A stretch of DNA of 64,000 bases from Paraglaciecola sp030730205 (GTDB lineage Bacteria; Pseudomonadota; Gammaproteobacteria; Enterobacterales; Alteromonadaceae), in assembly GCF_052119645.1 (NCBI RefSeq), contig NZ_JBGQOM010000001.1, positions 62,001 to 126,000 of the forward strand, given 5' to 3'. Shown piece by piece: positions 8,532 to 17,348 of the stretch. Made by a program: the position numbers and the translations under genes. The first letter of the stretch is position 1. The number at the start of each line of letters is the position of its first letter. Under the pieces are notes generated by a model. That model did no database searches. It saw only the letters and a list, made by a program, of their open reading frames with translations, and had not been told where the DNA came from.

Positions 8532-9185
8532 TTATTCCACTCGCCTGTAAGCCAAGATTTGCCCAGTAAATGGGCTCAATTCGCCCTTGTTACCACAGGC
8601 TTTACGTTGGCTATGGCTAAAACCTAAGGCCACCATGGCTTTGCTAAAAGGAGCATGCATTTTACGGCCAGGGTCGACCAAAATAATCTCGCAGCTAGGC
8701 TTGGTGTGTAGGCTTATAAAATGGGTTAATAACGCGATATGTTGATGTTCGTATAAAACATCTGAACCAATAATGACATCAAACAGGCCTAAGCCTTTAC
8801 GGTTTTCATCCCAAGCTGTACGCAAAAAAGGAATAGGCCGACCGCGATTTAAGCGTACATTGCTTGATAAAAACTCCCCTGCTAATGGATGAATATCCGT
8901 TGCGGTAATATCCGCGTGGCGAGAATTTAATAACAAGCTGGCTAAACCGATCCCACAACCCAGTTCAAGAATACGTTTGTTCTTAATATCAAAGTGTTGC
9001 ATCTCGGTGGCTAATACCTCGCTCGACTCCCATACCACGCCAAACAGCGACCACTGTGCAGAAGAAATCCCCATGGATTCGGCTTCACCGAGATGATCAC
9101 TGAACTGTTGTTTGTCGCGAAGCGTGCATAAATGAATATCCACCGAATCAAATTCAATGGTTTGATAGCGTACACGTAAAGGCAT
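8532..9185 (-). CDS. SAM-dependent methyltransferase (METTL21/Nnt1-like)
   Basis: 217 aa class I methyltransferase. Motif I, ILELGCGIGLAS (about residues 71-82), binds SAM; ITATDIHP is the acidic motif II; FDVIIGSDVLYEHQHI holds the post-II/motif-IV Asp typical of the Methyltransf_16 (lysine or N-methyltransferase) group; and SCEIILVDPGR follows. Members modify protein lysines or small molecules, and the target here is unknown. It is transcribed toward gdx but ends 63 bases before the riboswitch, so it is probably a separate unit or reads through into it. ATG 9185 has no strong ribosome site. Confidence 0.83.
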   Translation of the reverse strand: MPLRVRYQTIEFDSVDIHLCTLRDKQQFSDHLGEAESMGISSAQWSLFGVVWESSEVLATEMQHFDIKNKRILELGCGIGLASLLLNSRHADITATDIHPLAGEFLSSNVRLNRGRPIPFLRTAWDENRKGLGLFDVIIGSDVLYEHQHIALLTHFISLHTKPSCEIILVDPGRKMHAPFSKAMVALGFSHSQRKACGNKGELSPFTGQILAYRRVE

Positions 9186-9530
9186 AAGTTTGGCTCGGTT
9201 AAAAAACGCAACTCGCCAGATTCAAGTAAGATCCGCTACGTAGGGAGGAACACTATAAAGCGTTTATCGCAATACCACTAATAAAGCGCGCAACTAAAAG
9301 CCAAAGCCCGTTGGCGTGATTAGGGGAATGCCCCTTTGCCCGGTGCAATATACCCGTATTCACCACTGACGATAGCGACTTACTGCTCACGTTTGCCCCT
9401 CCTCTCACCTTTACCCGCATTTAACGCAATGGGCTGTAAAAGGAAGAATAAATGTAATAGGCTCAAGTTCATAAAAAAGCGAGCATAAGCCCGATAACAA
9501 CAACGATTCTTTGACAGGAAAATCACTTAC
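9186..9530. other. Intergenic region between divergent genes, no clear element
   Basis: 345 bases between the divergent methyltransferase and M24 peptidase genes. It must hold both promoters, but no convincing -35/-10 pair stands out. A short GGGG-AATG-CCCC hairpin lies near 9323-9334, without a T-run. AGGA at about 9515-9518 serves the peptidase start. No RNA gene or repeat was recognised. Confidence 0.6.
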
Positions 9531-10835
9531 ATGAACATCAATAAACGACAGTTTTTAAAAGTCAGTGGTGCAGCTATCGCATCCCTATCAATTCGCCCCG
9601 TGATGGCAAGTGGCGAAACTCAGACTCTACAAAATCAACGTGAGAATGTACTGAGATCCATCACAGATACAGTAAAACCCATCACGGTGGCCGAGCGTCA
9701 GAAAAGAATCGCCAAAGCTCAGTCACTCATGGTGAAACATAATATTGCCGCGTTGATATTAGAGCCAGGCGCAGCTATGGATTACTTTACGGGAATTCAA
9801 TGGTGGCGCAGTGAAAGACTCACTGCGGTGGTGCTGCCTCGTGAAGGTGACATTGCCGTGGTTTGCCCGTTTTTTGAAGAGCCCAGTATTCGTGAATCAC
9901 TCAAAGTAGGTAAAGACGTCAGAGTGTGGCAAGAACACGAGAGTCCCTTTGCCTTAGTGAAACAAATTTTAGTCGACCGGGGTGTGGCCAAAGCCAATGG
10001 CAGTATCGCCTTCGAGCACAGCGTGCGCTATTTTGTGTTAAAAGGGGTCATGGAACTGGCCAACGATATGGTTGATGTTCGGGCCGAGCCGGTTACGTTG
10101 GGCTGTCGTATGTACAAATCGGCCCATGAACTGGCGCTGATGCATAAAGCCAATGAAATTACCCTTGAGGCATATGCCCATGTATGGTCAAAACTTGAGT
10201 TGGGCATGAGTCAAGACGATGTCAAATCGTTAATGTCGGCGGCCCAATCTCAATTAGGCGGCAGTAGCGTATGGAATATGGCCCTGTTTAATGAAGCCAG
10301 TGCTTATCCGCATGGCACACGTCAGAGTCAAACGATCCGCGAAGGCTCAATTGTATTGATGGACTGTGGCTGCGCGGTAGAAGGTTATCAATCTGATATC
10401 AGCCGTACTTTTGTTGTTGGTGAGCCCAGTAAGCAACAAACAAAAATTTGGAACACCGTACGCCAAGGGCAAACCATCGCTTTTGAAACCGCACAACTTG
10501 GAGTGGCTGCCGGCAAAGTAGACGATGCTGTGCGCCAGTATTATGTATCTCAAGGTTTGGGGCCTGAATATAAACTCCCCGGATTATCGCATCGCACAGG
10601 GCACGGTATCGGTATGGAAGGCCATGAAAGCGTGAACTTCGTGCACGGCGAAACCGCCTTACTCAAAGCAGGTATGTGCTTTTCTAACGAGCCTGGTATT
10701 TATCTTCCAGGCGACTTTGGCGTGCGCTTAGAAGACTGCATTTACATGACCGAAAAAGGCCCGCAGTGGTTTACCGTACCACCTGAATCACTGACCTCGC
10801 CCATCGGTAAACTTGCCGCCTTAGTCAACGAATAA
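9531..10835 (+). CDS. M24-family metallopeptidase (Xaa-Pro aminopeptidase-like), exported
   Basis: 434 aa. The N-terminus INKRQFLKVSGAAIASLSI resembles a Tat signal with Lys-Arg in place of Arg-Arg, so export of a folded metalloenzyme is likely. A creatinase-type N domain (about 60-190) precedes the pita-bread catalytic domain. The dinuclear metal ligands are visible: Asp in LMDCGC, Asp in YQSDISRTF, His in HRTGHGIGMEGHE, Glu in SNEPGIY and Glu in RLEDCIY. The family removes N-terminal residues before proline. It is followed 12 bases later by another exported peptidase-like gene, so the two probably act together on periplasmic peptides. Confidence 0.9.
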   Translation: MNINKRQFLKVSGAAIASLSIRPVMASGETQTLQNQRENVLRSITDTVKPITVAERQKRIAKAQSLMVKHNIAALILEPGAAMDYFTGIQWWRSERLTAVVLPREGDIAVVCPFFEEPSIRESLKVGKDVRVWQEHESPFALVKQILVDRGVAKANGSIAFEHSVRYFVLKGVMELANDMVDVRAEPVTLGCRMYKSAHELALMHKANEITLEAYAHVWSKLELGMSQDDVKSLMSAAQSQLGGSSVWNMALFNEASAYPHGTRQSQTIREGSIVLMDCGCAVEGYQSDISRTFVVGEPSKQQTKIWNTVRQGQTIAFETAQLGVAAGKVDDAVRQYYVSQGLGPEYKLPGLSHRTGHGIGMEGHESVNFVHGETALLKAGMCFSNEPGIYLPGDFGVRLEDCIYMTEKGPQWFTVPPESLTSPIGKLAALVNE

Positions 10836-10847
10836 CACGAGTCCATC

Positions 10848-12581
10848 ATGAACATAAAAACCTGCAGCTTACTTGGCGTATTAGCCCTTACAAGTAGCCA
10901 AACCTTTGCTGATGCTAATCGCGATTTTAGCGCTTTATTGGCGAGACATTGGCAAAACGCCCAACAAGAAAAAGTCTTTTTTCGCACGGATCCAGACGCT
11001 TGGAAACCCGAGGGTAAACTTGCCCAGTGGTCTCCTCAAGCCATGGCGAGGCGTGATGCCTACAACAACGATATACTCAAGGCGCTAAAGACGATACCCA
11101 AGGGAGAGTTAGACGCTGACAATCAAATGAGTTACCGCTTATTTTTGTATGAGCGCGAAACCGAAAAGGCCAGTTACACTTACCAAGACAAATACTTTCC
11201 CATTAATTTTTTAAGTGGCTGGCACACCTATTTTGCTGAAGCACCTGCCAACATGGCTTTTTTAAACGCCGCTGATTACGACAACTTTTTGATCAGCCTG
11301 ACTGACTATCCGCGCTTTAATCAAGAGAATATCGACTTGCTCAAAGCTGGGGCATTAACGGGTTTTGTGCACTACTGCGAAAGCTTTAAAGACTATGGCG
11401 ACAGCATCAAGCTGCATATTGTGGATAGACCACAAGACAGCGCGTTATTTGAGCCTTTTACTCGTATGCCAGCCAACTTCAGTGAGCAACAGAAACAAGC
11501 TTATATTGCTCAAGCAAAAAAAGTCATCAACGATGCAGTTGTACCTGCTTATCAGCAGTTTTATGACTATTTTCAAGATGAATATATGCCGCAGTGCCGA
11601 CCACAAGCGGGTATTGGCAGCGTTAAAGGCGGTGATGAGTATTACGCATACACCGCCAATTACTACACCACTACAACTCTCAGTCCTAAAGAAATTCATG
11701 AGCTGGGTGTCAATGAAGTAGCGCGTATTCAGCAAGAAATGGATGCCATCATTCAACAAGTGAAATTTTCAGGAAGCTATGCCCAATTTTTACAATTTTT
11801 AGCTACAGATCCGCAATTTTATGCCAGTGACCGCCAAGACGTGCTTGAAAAAACCGCCTTTATCACACAAAAGATGTACGGTAAATTACCCGCCTTTTTT
11901 GGTCACTTACCGCGCAACACTTTTACCATCAAAGGCTCTGCTTCCAGAGGTGCGTTTTATATGCCGCCACCGGATAACCGAAGCCCTGGCACCTATTTTT
12001 TGAGCGCTGATCCCAAGCAACAGCCCTTGTACAATCTCGAAGCCTTAAGTTTGCACGAGGCGGTTCCTGGCCATCATTTACAAAACGCCATCGCCCAAGA
12101 ATTAAACGTGCCTGAGTTTCGCCGTACCTTAAATCATTCCGCCTTTTCTGAAGGTTGGGGCCTGTATTCAGAACGTTTGGGTAAAGAAGCGGGCTTTTAT
12201 CAAAACCCTTACAGCGATTTTGGCAGGCTCGGCTATGAAATGTGGCGCGCAGTCAGATTAGTGGTTGATACGGGTATTCATGCTTTTGGCTGGACTCGTC
12301 AGCAGGCGGTTGATTATTTAGCGGCTCGCACCGCGCTGACTGAAAAATCGGTTAATGATCAAATCGACCGGTACATCAGTTGGCCAGGCCAAGCACTAGC
12401 CTACAAAATTGGTGAAATTAAGATACGCCAGTTGCGCGCCAAAGCAGAAAAAGCACTAGGTAATCAATTCAACTTACGGGCATTTCATGACACTGTGATA
12501 GGTCAAGGCTCTTTGCCTATGGATGTATTAGATGACGTGATTGATGAATGGATAACGAAGGAATTAAAACAAGCTAAATAA
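10848..12581 (+). CDS. DUF885 family exported protein, putative zinc peptidase
   Basis: 577 aa with a signal peptide (MNIKTCSLLGVLALTSSQTF, cleavage probably after ADA). DUF885 proteins are mostly predicted metallopeptidases: here LHEAVPGHHLQ supplies HExxxGHH-type ligands and FSEGWGLYSERLG the downstream Glu, both family hallmarks near the C-terminal third. The C-terminal WPGQALAYKIGEIKI block is also typical. The length is normal for the family. It lies 12 bases after the M24 peptidase, forming a two-gene unit that ends at the hairpin 12600-12625. The substrate is unknown. Confidence 0.88.
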   Translation: MNIKTCSLLGVLALTSSQTFADANRDFSALLARHWQNAQQEKVFFRTDPDAWKPEGKLAQWSPQAMARRDAYNNDILKALKTIPKGELDADNQMSYRLFLYERETEKASYTYQDKYFPINFLSGWHTYFAEAPANMAFLNAADYDNFLISLTDYPRFNQENIDLLKAGALTGFVHYCESFKDYGDSIKLHIVDRPQDSALFEPFTRMPANFSEQQKQAYIAQAKKVINDAVVPAYQQFYDYFQDEYMPQCRPQAGIGSVKGGDEYYAYTANYYTTTTLSPKEIHELGVNEVARIQQEMDAIIQQVKFSGSYAQFLQFLATDPQFYASDRQDVLEKTAFITQKMYGKLPAFFGHLPRNTFTIKGSASRGAFYMPPPDNRSPGTYFLSADPKQQPLYNLEALSLHEAVPGHHLQNAIAQELNVPEFRRTLNHSAFSEGWGLYSERLGKEAGFYQNPYSDFGRLGYEMWRAVRLVVDTGIHAFGWTRQQAVDYLAARTALTEKSVNDQIDRYISWPGQALAYKIGEIKIRQLRAKAEKALGNQFNLRAFHDTVIGQGSLPMDVLDDVIDEWITKELKQAK

Positions 12582-12599
12582 ACCTATTACGTAAAACTA

Positions 12600-12625
12600 G
12601 CGCCTAGGCTTACCTACCTAGGCGC
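12600..12625. terminator. Hairpin between convergent genes, likely bidirectional terminator
   Basis: Perfect 9-bp inverted repeat, GCGCCTAGG at 12600-12608 and CCTAGGCGC at 12617-12625, with an 8-base loop. It sits between the stops of the convergent DUF885 and coiled-coil genes. It has no T-run on the plus side and only a short TTTT on the minus side, so termination would be imperfect. Confidence 0.6.
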
Positions 12626-12644
12626 AACTATATCACCTACAACG

Positions 12645-13544
12645 CTATGGTTTTTCACCGATAAAGTGACTAGAACGTAAAGCCTGATTATCCGCTTCAA
12701 CAACGATAGTAAATTCACCTGCAGCAAATTCTTTACGGCGCTGCATTTCAAACTGAGTGATCTTATTTTCTTGCTGATTATAAACGGTATTTCCAATCAC
12801 ATTGTCGCTCGGATCGAGTAATTTAATCACTACCTTGGTATAAGGGATCTTACTGAATTTTGGTAAAACCAAGACACTGTCTAAACACACTTCATCTGCA
12901 CTCATCACTTGGTTGCAAAACTTAGGAGTGACAAAGACTTCTTTTAAATACATGGGTTTAAACAAGTCTTCTCTCATCTGAACACTTTCAGAATAAATCA
13001 AATCCATTTTTTTCTGTAATACTCGGTAGCTGCTATTTAGCTCCTGCTCTTTGCTGCTCAACGCTTCCAGTTCAGCAACAAGCTTGTTGTTTTCTGCTCG
13101 ACTGATTTCAAGTTGTTTTTTATACGCGTCAACATCAGCCATGAGTATTGGTAGCTTTTTCATATTTTGGCTACATTGCTGACTGATCTGTTTTGCCGAC
13201 GCTACGTCTTTTTCAAACTTGTCTTGACTCTCATTGAGCGACGCCACGATAGCATTTTTCTGATTTTCACAAATATTCAGATTTTCGACCTGAAGATTTT
13301 TCTCCATTAGCGCCGCTGATAGCTCTTCTTTCAGATCGTTTACGCTTTGCTGCTGCGCTAAGGTACCTGTAGAGGCTTCTTGCAACTCTGTTGTCAGCTT
13401 TTTATTTTTCTCGAACATTTCAATAACAAAGTCATCATCAAACATTAAATCGGGTTGTTGAGACTTTTGGTAAAGAAAAAACGCAATAATCACGACACAA
13501 ACAATCAACACTAAAACAATTAGTTTTCTACTAACTTTACCCAT
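12645..13544 (-). CDS. Membrane-anchored coiled-coil protein of unknown function
   Basis: 299 aa. A basic start (MGKVSRK) and one membrane segment (about residues 8-24, LIVLVLIVCVVIIAFFLY) anchor the protein. A long charged helix, probably coiled coil (about 38-195), extends into the periplasm, and a C-terminal beta-rich domain of about 100 residues follows. Cysteines in the last domain (TPKFCNQ, DEVCLDS) could form a disulfide. The architecture suggests an envelope spacer or adaptor. No family recognised. It stands alone on its strand between YgiQ and the convergent terminator. Confidence 0.8.
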   Translation of the reverse strand: MGKVSRKLIVLVLIVCVVIIAFFLYQKSQQPDLMFDDDFVIEMFEKNKKLTTELQEASTGTLAQQQSVNDLKEELSAALMEKNLQVENLNICENQKNAIVASLNESQDKFEKDVASAKQISQQCSQNMKKLPILMADVDAYKKQLEISRAENNKLVAELEALSSKEQELNSSYRVLQKKMDLIYSESVQMREDLFKPMYLKEVFVTPKFCNQVMSADEVCLDSVLVLPKFSKIPYTKVVIKLLDPSDNVIGNTVYNQQENKITQFEMQRRKEFAAGEFTIVVEADNQALRSSHFIGEKP

Positions 13545-13736
13545 TGTAACGTCCTTTATTTTTAAGTTTTAGGTTTGATATTTTCAATAAACAAAACCAT
13601 TTCAGGGAAGCGAGCCACATCATATTTCCTAGCAAACTACAGTGATTGATTACTTAATCATTATTACCTGAAAACCACCAACTTCTGTCAACATTTAATC
13701 ACAATCTAAAAGTGATTGAAAAGAAGCTTGTTTTGT

Positions 13737-16019
13737 TTAGCCCTTATTTTTAAATTTATTAGGCTTTTGCGCCGTGTTACCCGCTTTGTTGTGGGGCTGG
13801 TTATCACTGAAGCGGGTTAAGCCTTGCTGCGCTTTGGCGGCATTTGGATTTTTACCCCGCGCCACCGCTTTATTCACTGAACGCTTAGCGTACTCTTTTT
13901 GCTCACGCCCTTTTAACTCGTTGCGACTCTCTGCTGGCACCAAACACTTCGGACCGTTACCGATTAAATGCGCTTTACCCATTTCTTGTAAGGTTTTACG
14001 CAACAAAGGCCAGTTAGCCGGATCGTGATAACGTAAAAAAGCACGATGTAAACGACGATGAATTTCACCTTTCGGTACATTCACCACTTCACTTTTATGA
14101 TTGACCTTATGAATAGGGTTTTTGCCGGTGTGATACATCGTCGTGGCATTGGCCATGGGCGATGGATAGAAGTTTTGCACCTGATCCAATTTAAAATTAC
14201 GCTCTTTTAACCACAGAGCCAAATTAAGCATATCCATATCCTCAGTGCCCGGGTGGGCCGAAATAAAATACGGAATTAGGTATTGCTCTTTACCTGCTTC
14301 TTTACTGTATTTTTCGAACATGGCTTTAAACTTATCGTAGCTGCCCATGCCCGGTTTCATCATTTTATCCAGCGGCGCTTTTTCCGTATGCTCAGGGGCA
14401 ATTTTTAAGTAACCACCTACGTGGTGAGTAACAAGCTCACGCACATAGTTTGGATCTTCTACCGCTAAGTCATAACGCACACCTGAGGCGATTAAGACTT
14501 TTTTTACCCCTTCAACTTCGCGTGCTTTGCGATAAAGATTCACGGTTGGGGTTTGATCGGTGTCTAAATGGCCACAAATATCGGGCCATACACAAGACAA
14601 ACGCCGACAGGTTTGCTCTGCTTTTGGACTTTTACAACGCAGTTTATACATGTTGGCGGTTGGGCCACCCAAATCTGAAATCACCCCAGTGAAACCAGGG
14701 ACCTTGTCACGAATTTGTTCAATTTCGCGAATAATAGACTCTTCAGAACGGCTTTGAATTACCCGGCCTTCATGCTCAGTAATAGAGCAAAAGGTACAGC
14801 CTCCAAAACAACCTCGCATAATATTTACTGAGGTTTTTATCATGTCATAGGCAGGAATTTTCGCTTTGCCATAACTCGGGTGTGGTACACGGGCGTAGGG
14901 TAAATCAAAGACCGCATCCATTTCTTCGGTTTCAAGGGGGAAGGCCGGCGGGTTAATCCACACAATACGATCACCGTGGCGCTGGGCTAAGGCGCGAGCA
15001 CAACCGGGGTTGGTTTCTTGGTGCAAAATACGTGAGGTATGGGCATAGTGGGTTTTTTCAGCGCGCACTACATCGTATGGGGGTAATAATACATAAGTAT
15101 TTTCCCATGGCTTACGCCGTTCTGTGCCTGCTTTGTATGGCTGCACCACCACGGGTTTGGCTTTTTGTGCGTCAATGGCGGCTTGTTTTTCTGCTTCAGA
15201 AGAAATGGCACATTTATCTTCGATATATTCGTAGGGACTGGTGATAGGATCAATTTTGCCAATCACATCAACGTGAGTCGAATCAACGCCCTGCCAACCG
15301 GGCAAGGGCTCTTTTCGGATAACCGCGGTGCCACGAATATCTTGCATCTGCTCAATGGTTTCACCCGCAGCAAAACGGTGGGCCATTTCAAGTAAGGGAC
15401 GTTCAGCATTGCCAAACATCAACATATCGGCTTTTGAATCAAATAACACACTACGACGCACTTTATCTGACCAATAATCATAATGGGCGATACGGCGTAA
15501 ACTGGCTTCAATGCCACCTATTACGACGGGTTTCTTATAGGCTTCTTTACAACGTTGGGTATAAACGGTTACTGCACGATCAGGGCGCTTGCCGCCCTCA
15601 TTATTTGGGGTGTACGCATCATCATGGCGCAATTTACGATCCGCAGTATAACGGTTGATCATGGAGTCCATGTTGCCAGCCGTCACACCAAAAAATAGGT
15701 TAGGTTCGCCCAACTGCATAAAGTCATCTTTTGAGTGCCAATTGGGCTGACTAATAATCCCCACTCTAAAGCCCTGAGCTTCTAGCGTGCGGCCGATCAC
15801 TGCCATACCAAAACTAGGATGGTCAATGTAGGCATCGCCCGTCACAATAATAATGTCGCAACTATCCCAGCCAAGCGCATCCATTTCTTTGCGTGACATT
15901 GGTAAAAAAGGCGCAGGTCCATAGCACTCAGCCCAATATTTGGGATACGAGAATAAGCCTCGTTCGGCTTTCATTCTTTCAGTGGGCTTAACACGGCTAG
16001 CTGGTTGGATAGTGGGCAT
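13737..16019 (-). CDS. ygiQ: YgiQ family radical SAM protein
   Basis: 760 aa, full length for the family. The N-terminal UPF0313 domain carries DIIIVTGDAYIDHPSFG. The radical SAM core has the cluster motif CFGGCTFC (CxxxCxxC) near residue 405, then ITEHEGR and the SAM-binding ISDLGGPTANMY. The C-terminal DUF3362-like part (HRALLRYHDP-like HRAFLRYHDP) ends in a basic, disordered tail. The reaction catalysed by YgiQ is unknown. It appears monocistronic. A 12-bp near-perfect palindrome lies 69-95 bases upstream (16088-16114) and may be its operator. Confidence 0.93.
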   Translation of the reverse strand: MPTIQPASRVKPTERMKAERGLFSYPKYWAECYGPAPFLPMSRKEMDALGWDSCDIIIVTGDAYIDHPSFGMAVIGRTLEAQGFRVGIISQPNWHSKDDFMQLGEPNLFFGVTAGNMDSMINRYTADRKLRHDDAYTPNNEGGKRPDRAVTVYTQRCKEAYKKPVVIGGIEASLRRIAHYDYWSDKVRRSVLFDSKADMLMFGNAERPLLEMAHRFAAGETIEQMQDIRGTAVIRKEPLPGWQGVDSTHVDVIGKIDPITSPYEYIEDKCAISSEAEKQAAIDAQKAKPVVVQPYKAGTERRKPWENTYVLLPPYDVVRAEKTHYAHTSRILHQETNPGCARALAQRHGDRIVWINPPAFPLETEEMDAVFDLPYARVPHPSYGKAKIPAYDMIKTSVNIMRGCFGGCTFCSITEHEGRVIQSRSEESIIREIEQIRDKVPGFTGVISDLGGPTANMYKLRCKSPKAEQTCRRLSCVWPDICGHLDTDQTPTVNLYRKAREVEGVKKVLIASGVRYDLAVEDPNYVRELVTHHVGGYLKIAPEHTEKAPLDKMMKPGMGSYDKFKAMFEKYSKEAGKEQYLIPYFISAHPGTEDMDMLNLALWLKERNFKLDQVQNFYPSPMANATTMYHTGKNPIHKVNHKSEVVNVPKGEIHRRLHRAFLRYHDPANWPLLRKTLQEMGKAHLIGNGPKCLVPAESRNELKGREQKEYAKRSVNKAVARGKNPNAAKAQQGLTRFSDNQPHNKAGNTAQKPNKFKNKG

Positions 16020-16087
16020 AATATCTCTAAAAACAGGTGGTCAAAAAATCGGCGGCATTATAACAGAATGGTGAGACACATGAGCAG

Positions 16088-16114
16088 GATTTTGTTGCCC
16101 TTGGTAACAAAATC
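16088..16114. repeat. 27-bp near-perfect palindrome upstream of ygiQ
   Basis: GATTTTGTTGCC (16088-16099), CTT, GGTAACAAAATC (16103-16114): 12-bp arms with one transition. There is no T-run on either side, so it is more like a protein-binding palindrome than a terminator. It lies 69 bases upstream of the ygiQ start, within promoter range. The binding protein is unknown. Confidence 0.5.
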
Positions 16115-16207
16115 AAATAAACCCTAGTTAAGAGCACTATTTGCTGACAGGTATGGTGCGCAACCCTGTCTTATGGAGGGGTAAATGAACCTTTCGCAAG
16201 CAAGTGC

Positions 16208-16222
16208 GCACTGCTGCAGTGC
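16208..16222 (+). promoter_or_regulatory. NtrC binding site (GCAC-N7-GTGC)
   Basis: GCAC at 16208-16211 and GTGC at 16219-16222, separated by seven bases, match the NtrC enhancer core exactly. The centre is about 98 bases upstream of the start predicted from the sigma-54 promoter at 16287-16302, a normal enhancer distance. Only one complete site was found; a lone half site GGTGC lies near 16234-16238. Confidence 0.72.
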
Positions 16223-16286
16223 ATAGTTCACAGGGTGCTGAGATATTTTACAGCCCAAAGCCAATAAAACTACCACCTTAACGCTG

Positions 16287-16302
16287 TGGCTCAGTCCTTG
16301 CT
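16287..16302 (+). promoter_or_regulatory. Sigma-54 promoter of the FNT-cyanase-kinase operon
   Basis: TGGCTC-AGTCC-TTGCT. The invariant GG (16288-16289) and GC (16300-16301) are exactly ten bases apart, as sigma-54 RNA polymerase requires, and only one base of the -24 element differs from TGGCAC. Transcription should start near 16313, just before the two-hairpin leader. Together with the NtrC site upstream, this indicates nitrogen-limitation control. Confidence 0.78.
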
Positions 16303-16319
16303 TTGTCTTACTTGCTTGT

Positions 16320-16370
16320 AAGTCAACGATGACTTTAACAATACAAAAAGCGAATTGGATAACGGCGTCC
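16320..16370 (+). ncRNA. ANTAR (NasT-type) two-hairpin antitermination leader
   Basis: Hairpin P1 is AAGTC-AACGAT-GACTT (16320-16335). Hairpin P2 is GGAT-AACGGC-GTCC (16357-16370, one G-U pair). Both have six-base loops with A at position 1 and G at position 4, the defining mark of RNA bound by ANTAR-domain antiterminators such as NasR/NasT. The P2 bases 16361-16370 are also part of the 5' arm of the terminator 16361-16416, so the two folds exclude each other, as in known nas leaders. The leader starts a few bases after the predicted sigma-54 start. No ANTAR gene lies in the window. Confidence 0.85.
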
Positions 16371-16416
16371 TTCACTAATCTGCATGGCAGATGGGGTGAA
16401 GGACGCCGTTTTTTTT
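16361..16416 (+). terminator. Intrinsic terminator in the leader of the FNT operon
   Basis: Fifteen perfectly paired bases (16361-16375 with 16396-16410), an inner 6-bp hairpin (16378-16383 with 16387-16392) and eight Ts (16409-16416). It stands 102 bases ahead of the FNT gene and downstream of its promoter, so it can only act as an attenuator, relieved when P2 of the ANTAR leader forms. Confidence 0.92.
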
Positions 16417-16518
16417 GGTCTCGATTTTCTGACAAGCACAACAGTTGGTTAGATAAGTATGATTGGGGCATCGCTGCAGATGCAATTAACAACACATTAC
16501 ACAACATGAGGTAAGGCT

Positions 16519-17340
16519 ATGTCCTATTTAATTCCGTCTGAATTCGTCACCAAAATGGTGGACGCGGGTGAGTCAAAAATATTTATGGCCACTAAAGATA
16601 CCCTGATACGCGCATTTATGGCCGGGGCAATTTTAGCTCTAGCGGCGGTATTTGCGGTTACTATCGCCGTACAAACAGGGGTATTTCTGCTGGGAGCCAT
16701 CTTATTTCCAGTTGGGTTTTGTATGCTGTATTTAATGGGCTTTGATTTGTTAACCGGGGTGTTTGTGTTATGTCCCCTTGCTTTATTAGATAAACGCCCT
16801 GGGGTTACGGTAAAAGGCGTTTTGCGAAACTGGGGTTTAGTGTTTTTAGGTAATTTTGCTGGCGCCTTAACAGTAGCGTTCATGATGGCATTTATCTTCA
16901 GTTATGGCTTTAACACTGATCCTGGAGCGGTTGCGGCCAAAATTGCCACTATCGGTGAAGCTCGAACCCTAGGGTATGCCGAGTATGGTGTAGCGGGATG
17001 GTTTACCATTTTTATTCGCGGCATGTTGTGTAACTGGATGGTGTCATTGGGTGTGGTTGGCGCCATGATTTCAACCAACGTCAGTGGCAAAGTGATTGCC
17101 ATGTGGATGCCGATCTTTTTGTTCTTTTATATGGGCTTTGAACACTCAGTCGTGAACATGTTTTTATTTCCGTTCGGCATCATCATGGGCGGTGAGTTTT
17201 CAGTGATGGATTATTTTATTTGGAATGAAATTCCCACGGCTTTAGGCAATTTGGTCGGTGGTTTAGCTTTTACTGGCTTAACGCTGTATAGCACTCACGT
17301 CAGAACGGGTGCTAAACGCCCTGTCAAAGCGGTGGCTTAA
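16519..17340 (+). CDS. Formate/nitrite transporter (FNT) family channel
   Basis: 273 aa inner-membrane protein with six predicted helices, the FNT pentamer fold (FocA/NirC). The conserved half-helix regions are visible around GFCMLYLMGFDLLTGVFVL and RGMLCNWMVSLGV, the latter with the NWMV-type motif near the central pore; FMGFEHSVVNMF (here YMGFEHSVVNMF) holds the pore His. The ribosome site GAGGTAAGG lies just upstream. FNT channels pass nitrite, formate or hydrosulfide. The sigma-54/NtrC/ANTAR control and the following cyanase gene favour a nitrogen anion such as nitrite, or possibly cyanate (inference). Confidence 0.93.
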   Translation: MSYLIPSEFVTKMVDAGESKIFMATKDTLIRAFMAGAILALAAVFAVTIAVQTGVFLLGAILFPVGFCMLYLMGFDLLTGVFVLCPLALLDKRPGVTVKGVLRNWGLVFLGNFAGALTVAFMMAFIFSYGFNTDPGAVAAKIATIGEARTLGYAEYGVAGWFTIFIRGMLCNWMVSLGVVGAMISTNVSGKVIAMWMPIFLFFYMGFEHSVVNMFLFPFGIIMGGEFSVMDYFIWNEIPTALGNLVGGLAFTGLTLYSTHVRTGAKRPVKAVA

Positions 17341-17348
17341 TCATCTAC

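Noticed and set aside
16320..16335. AAGTCA-ACGA-TGACTT could be read as a guanidine-II hairpin
   Set aside because: Only one such hairpin is present and the closing pair is A-T; the six-base loop reading fits the ANTAR pattern and the terminator overlap better.
16124..16507. 127-codon minus-strand frame upstream of the FNT gene
   Set aside because: It crosses the terminator, sigma-54 promoter and NtrC site, its product looks random, and no ribosome site is present.
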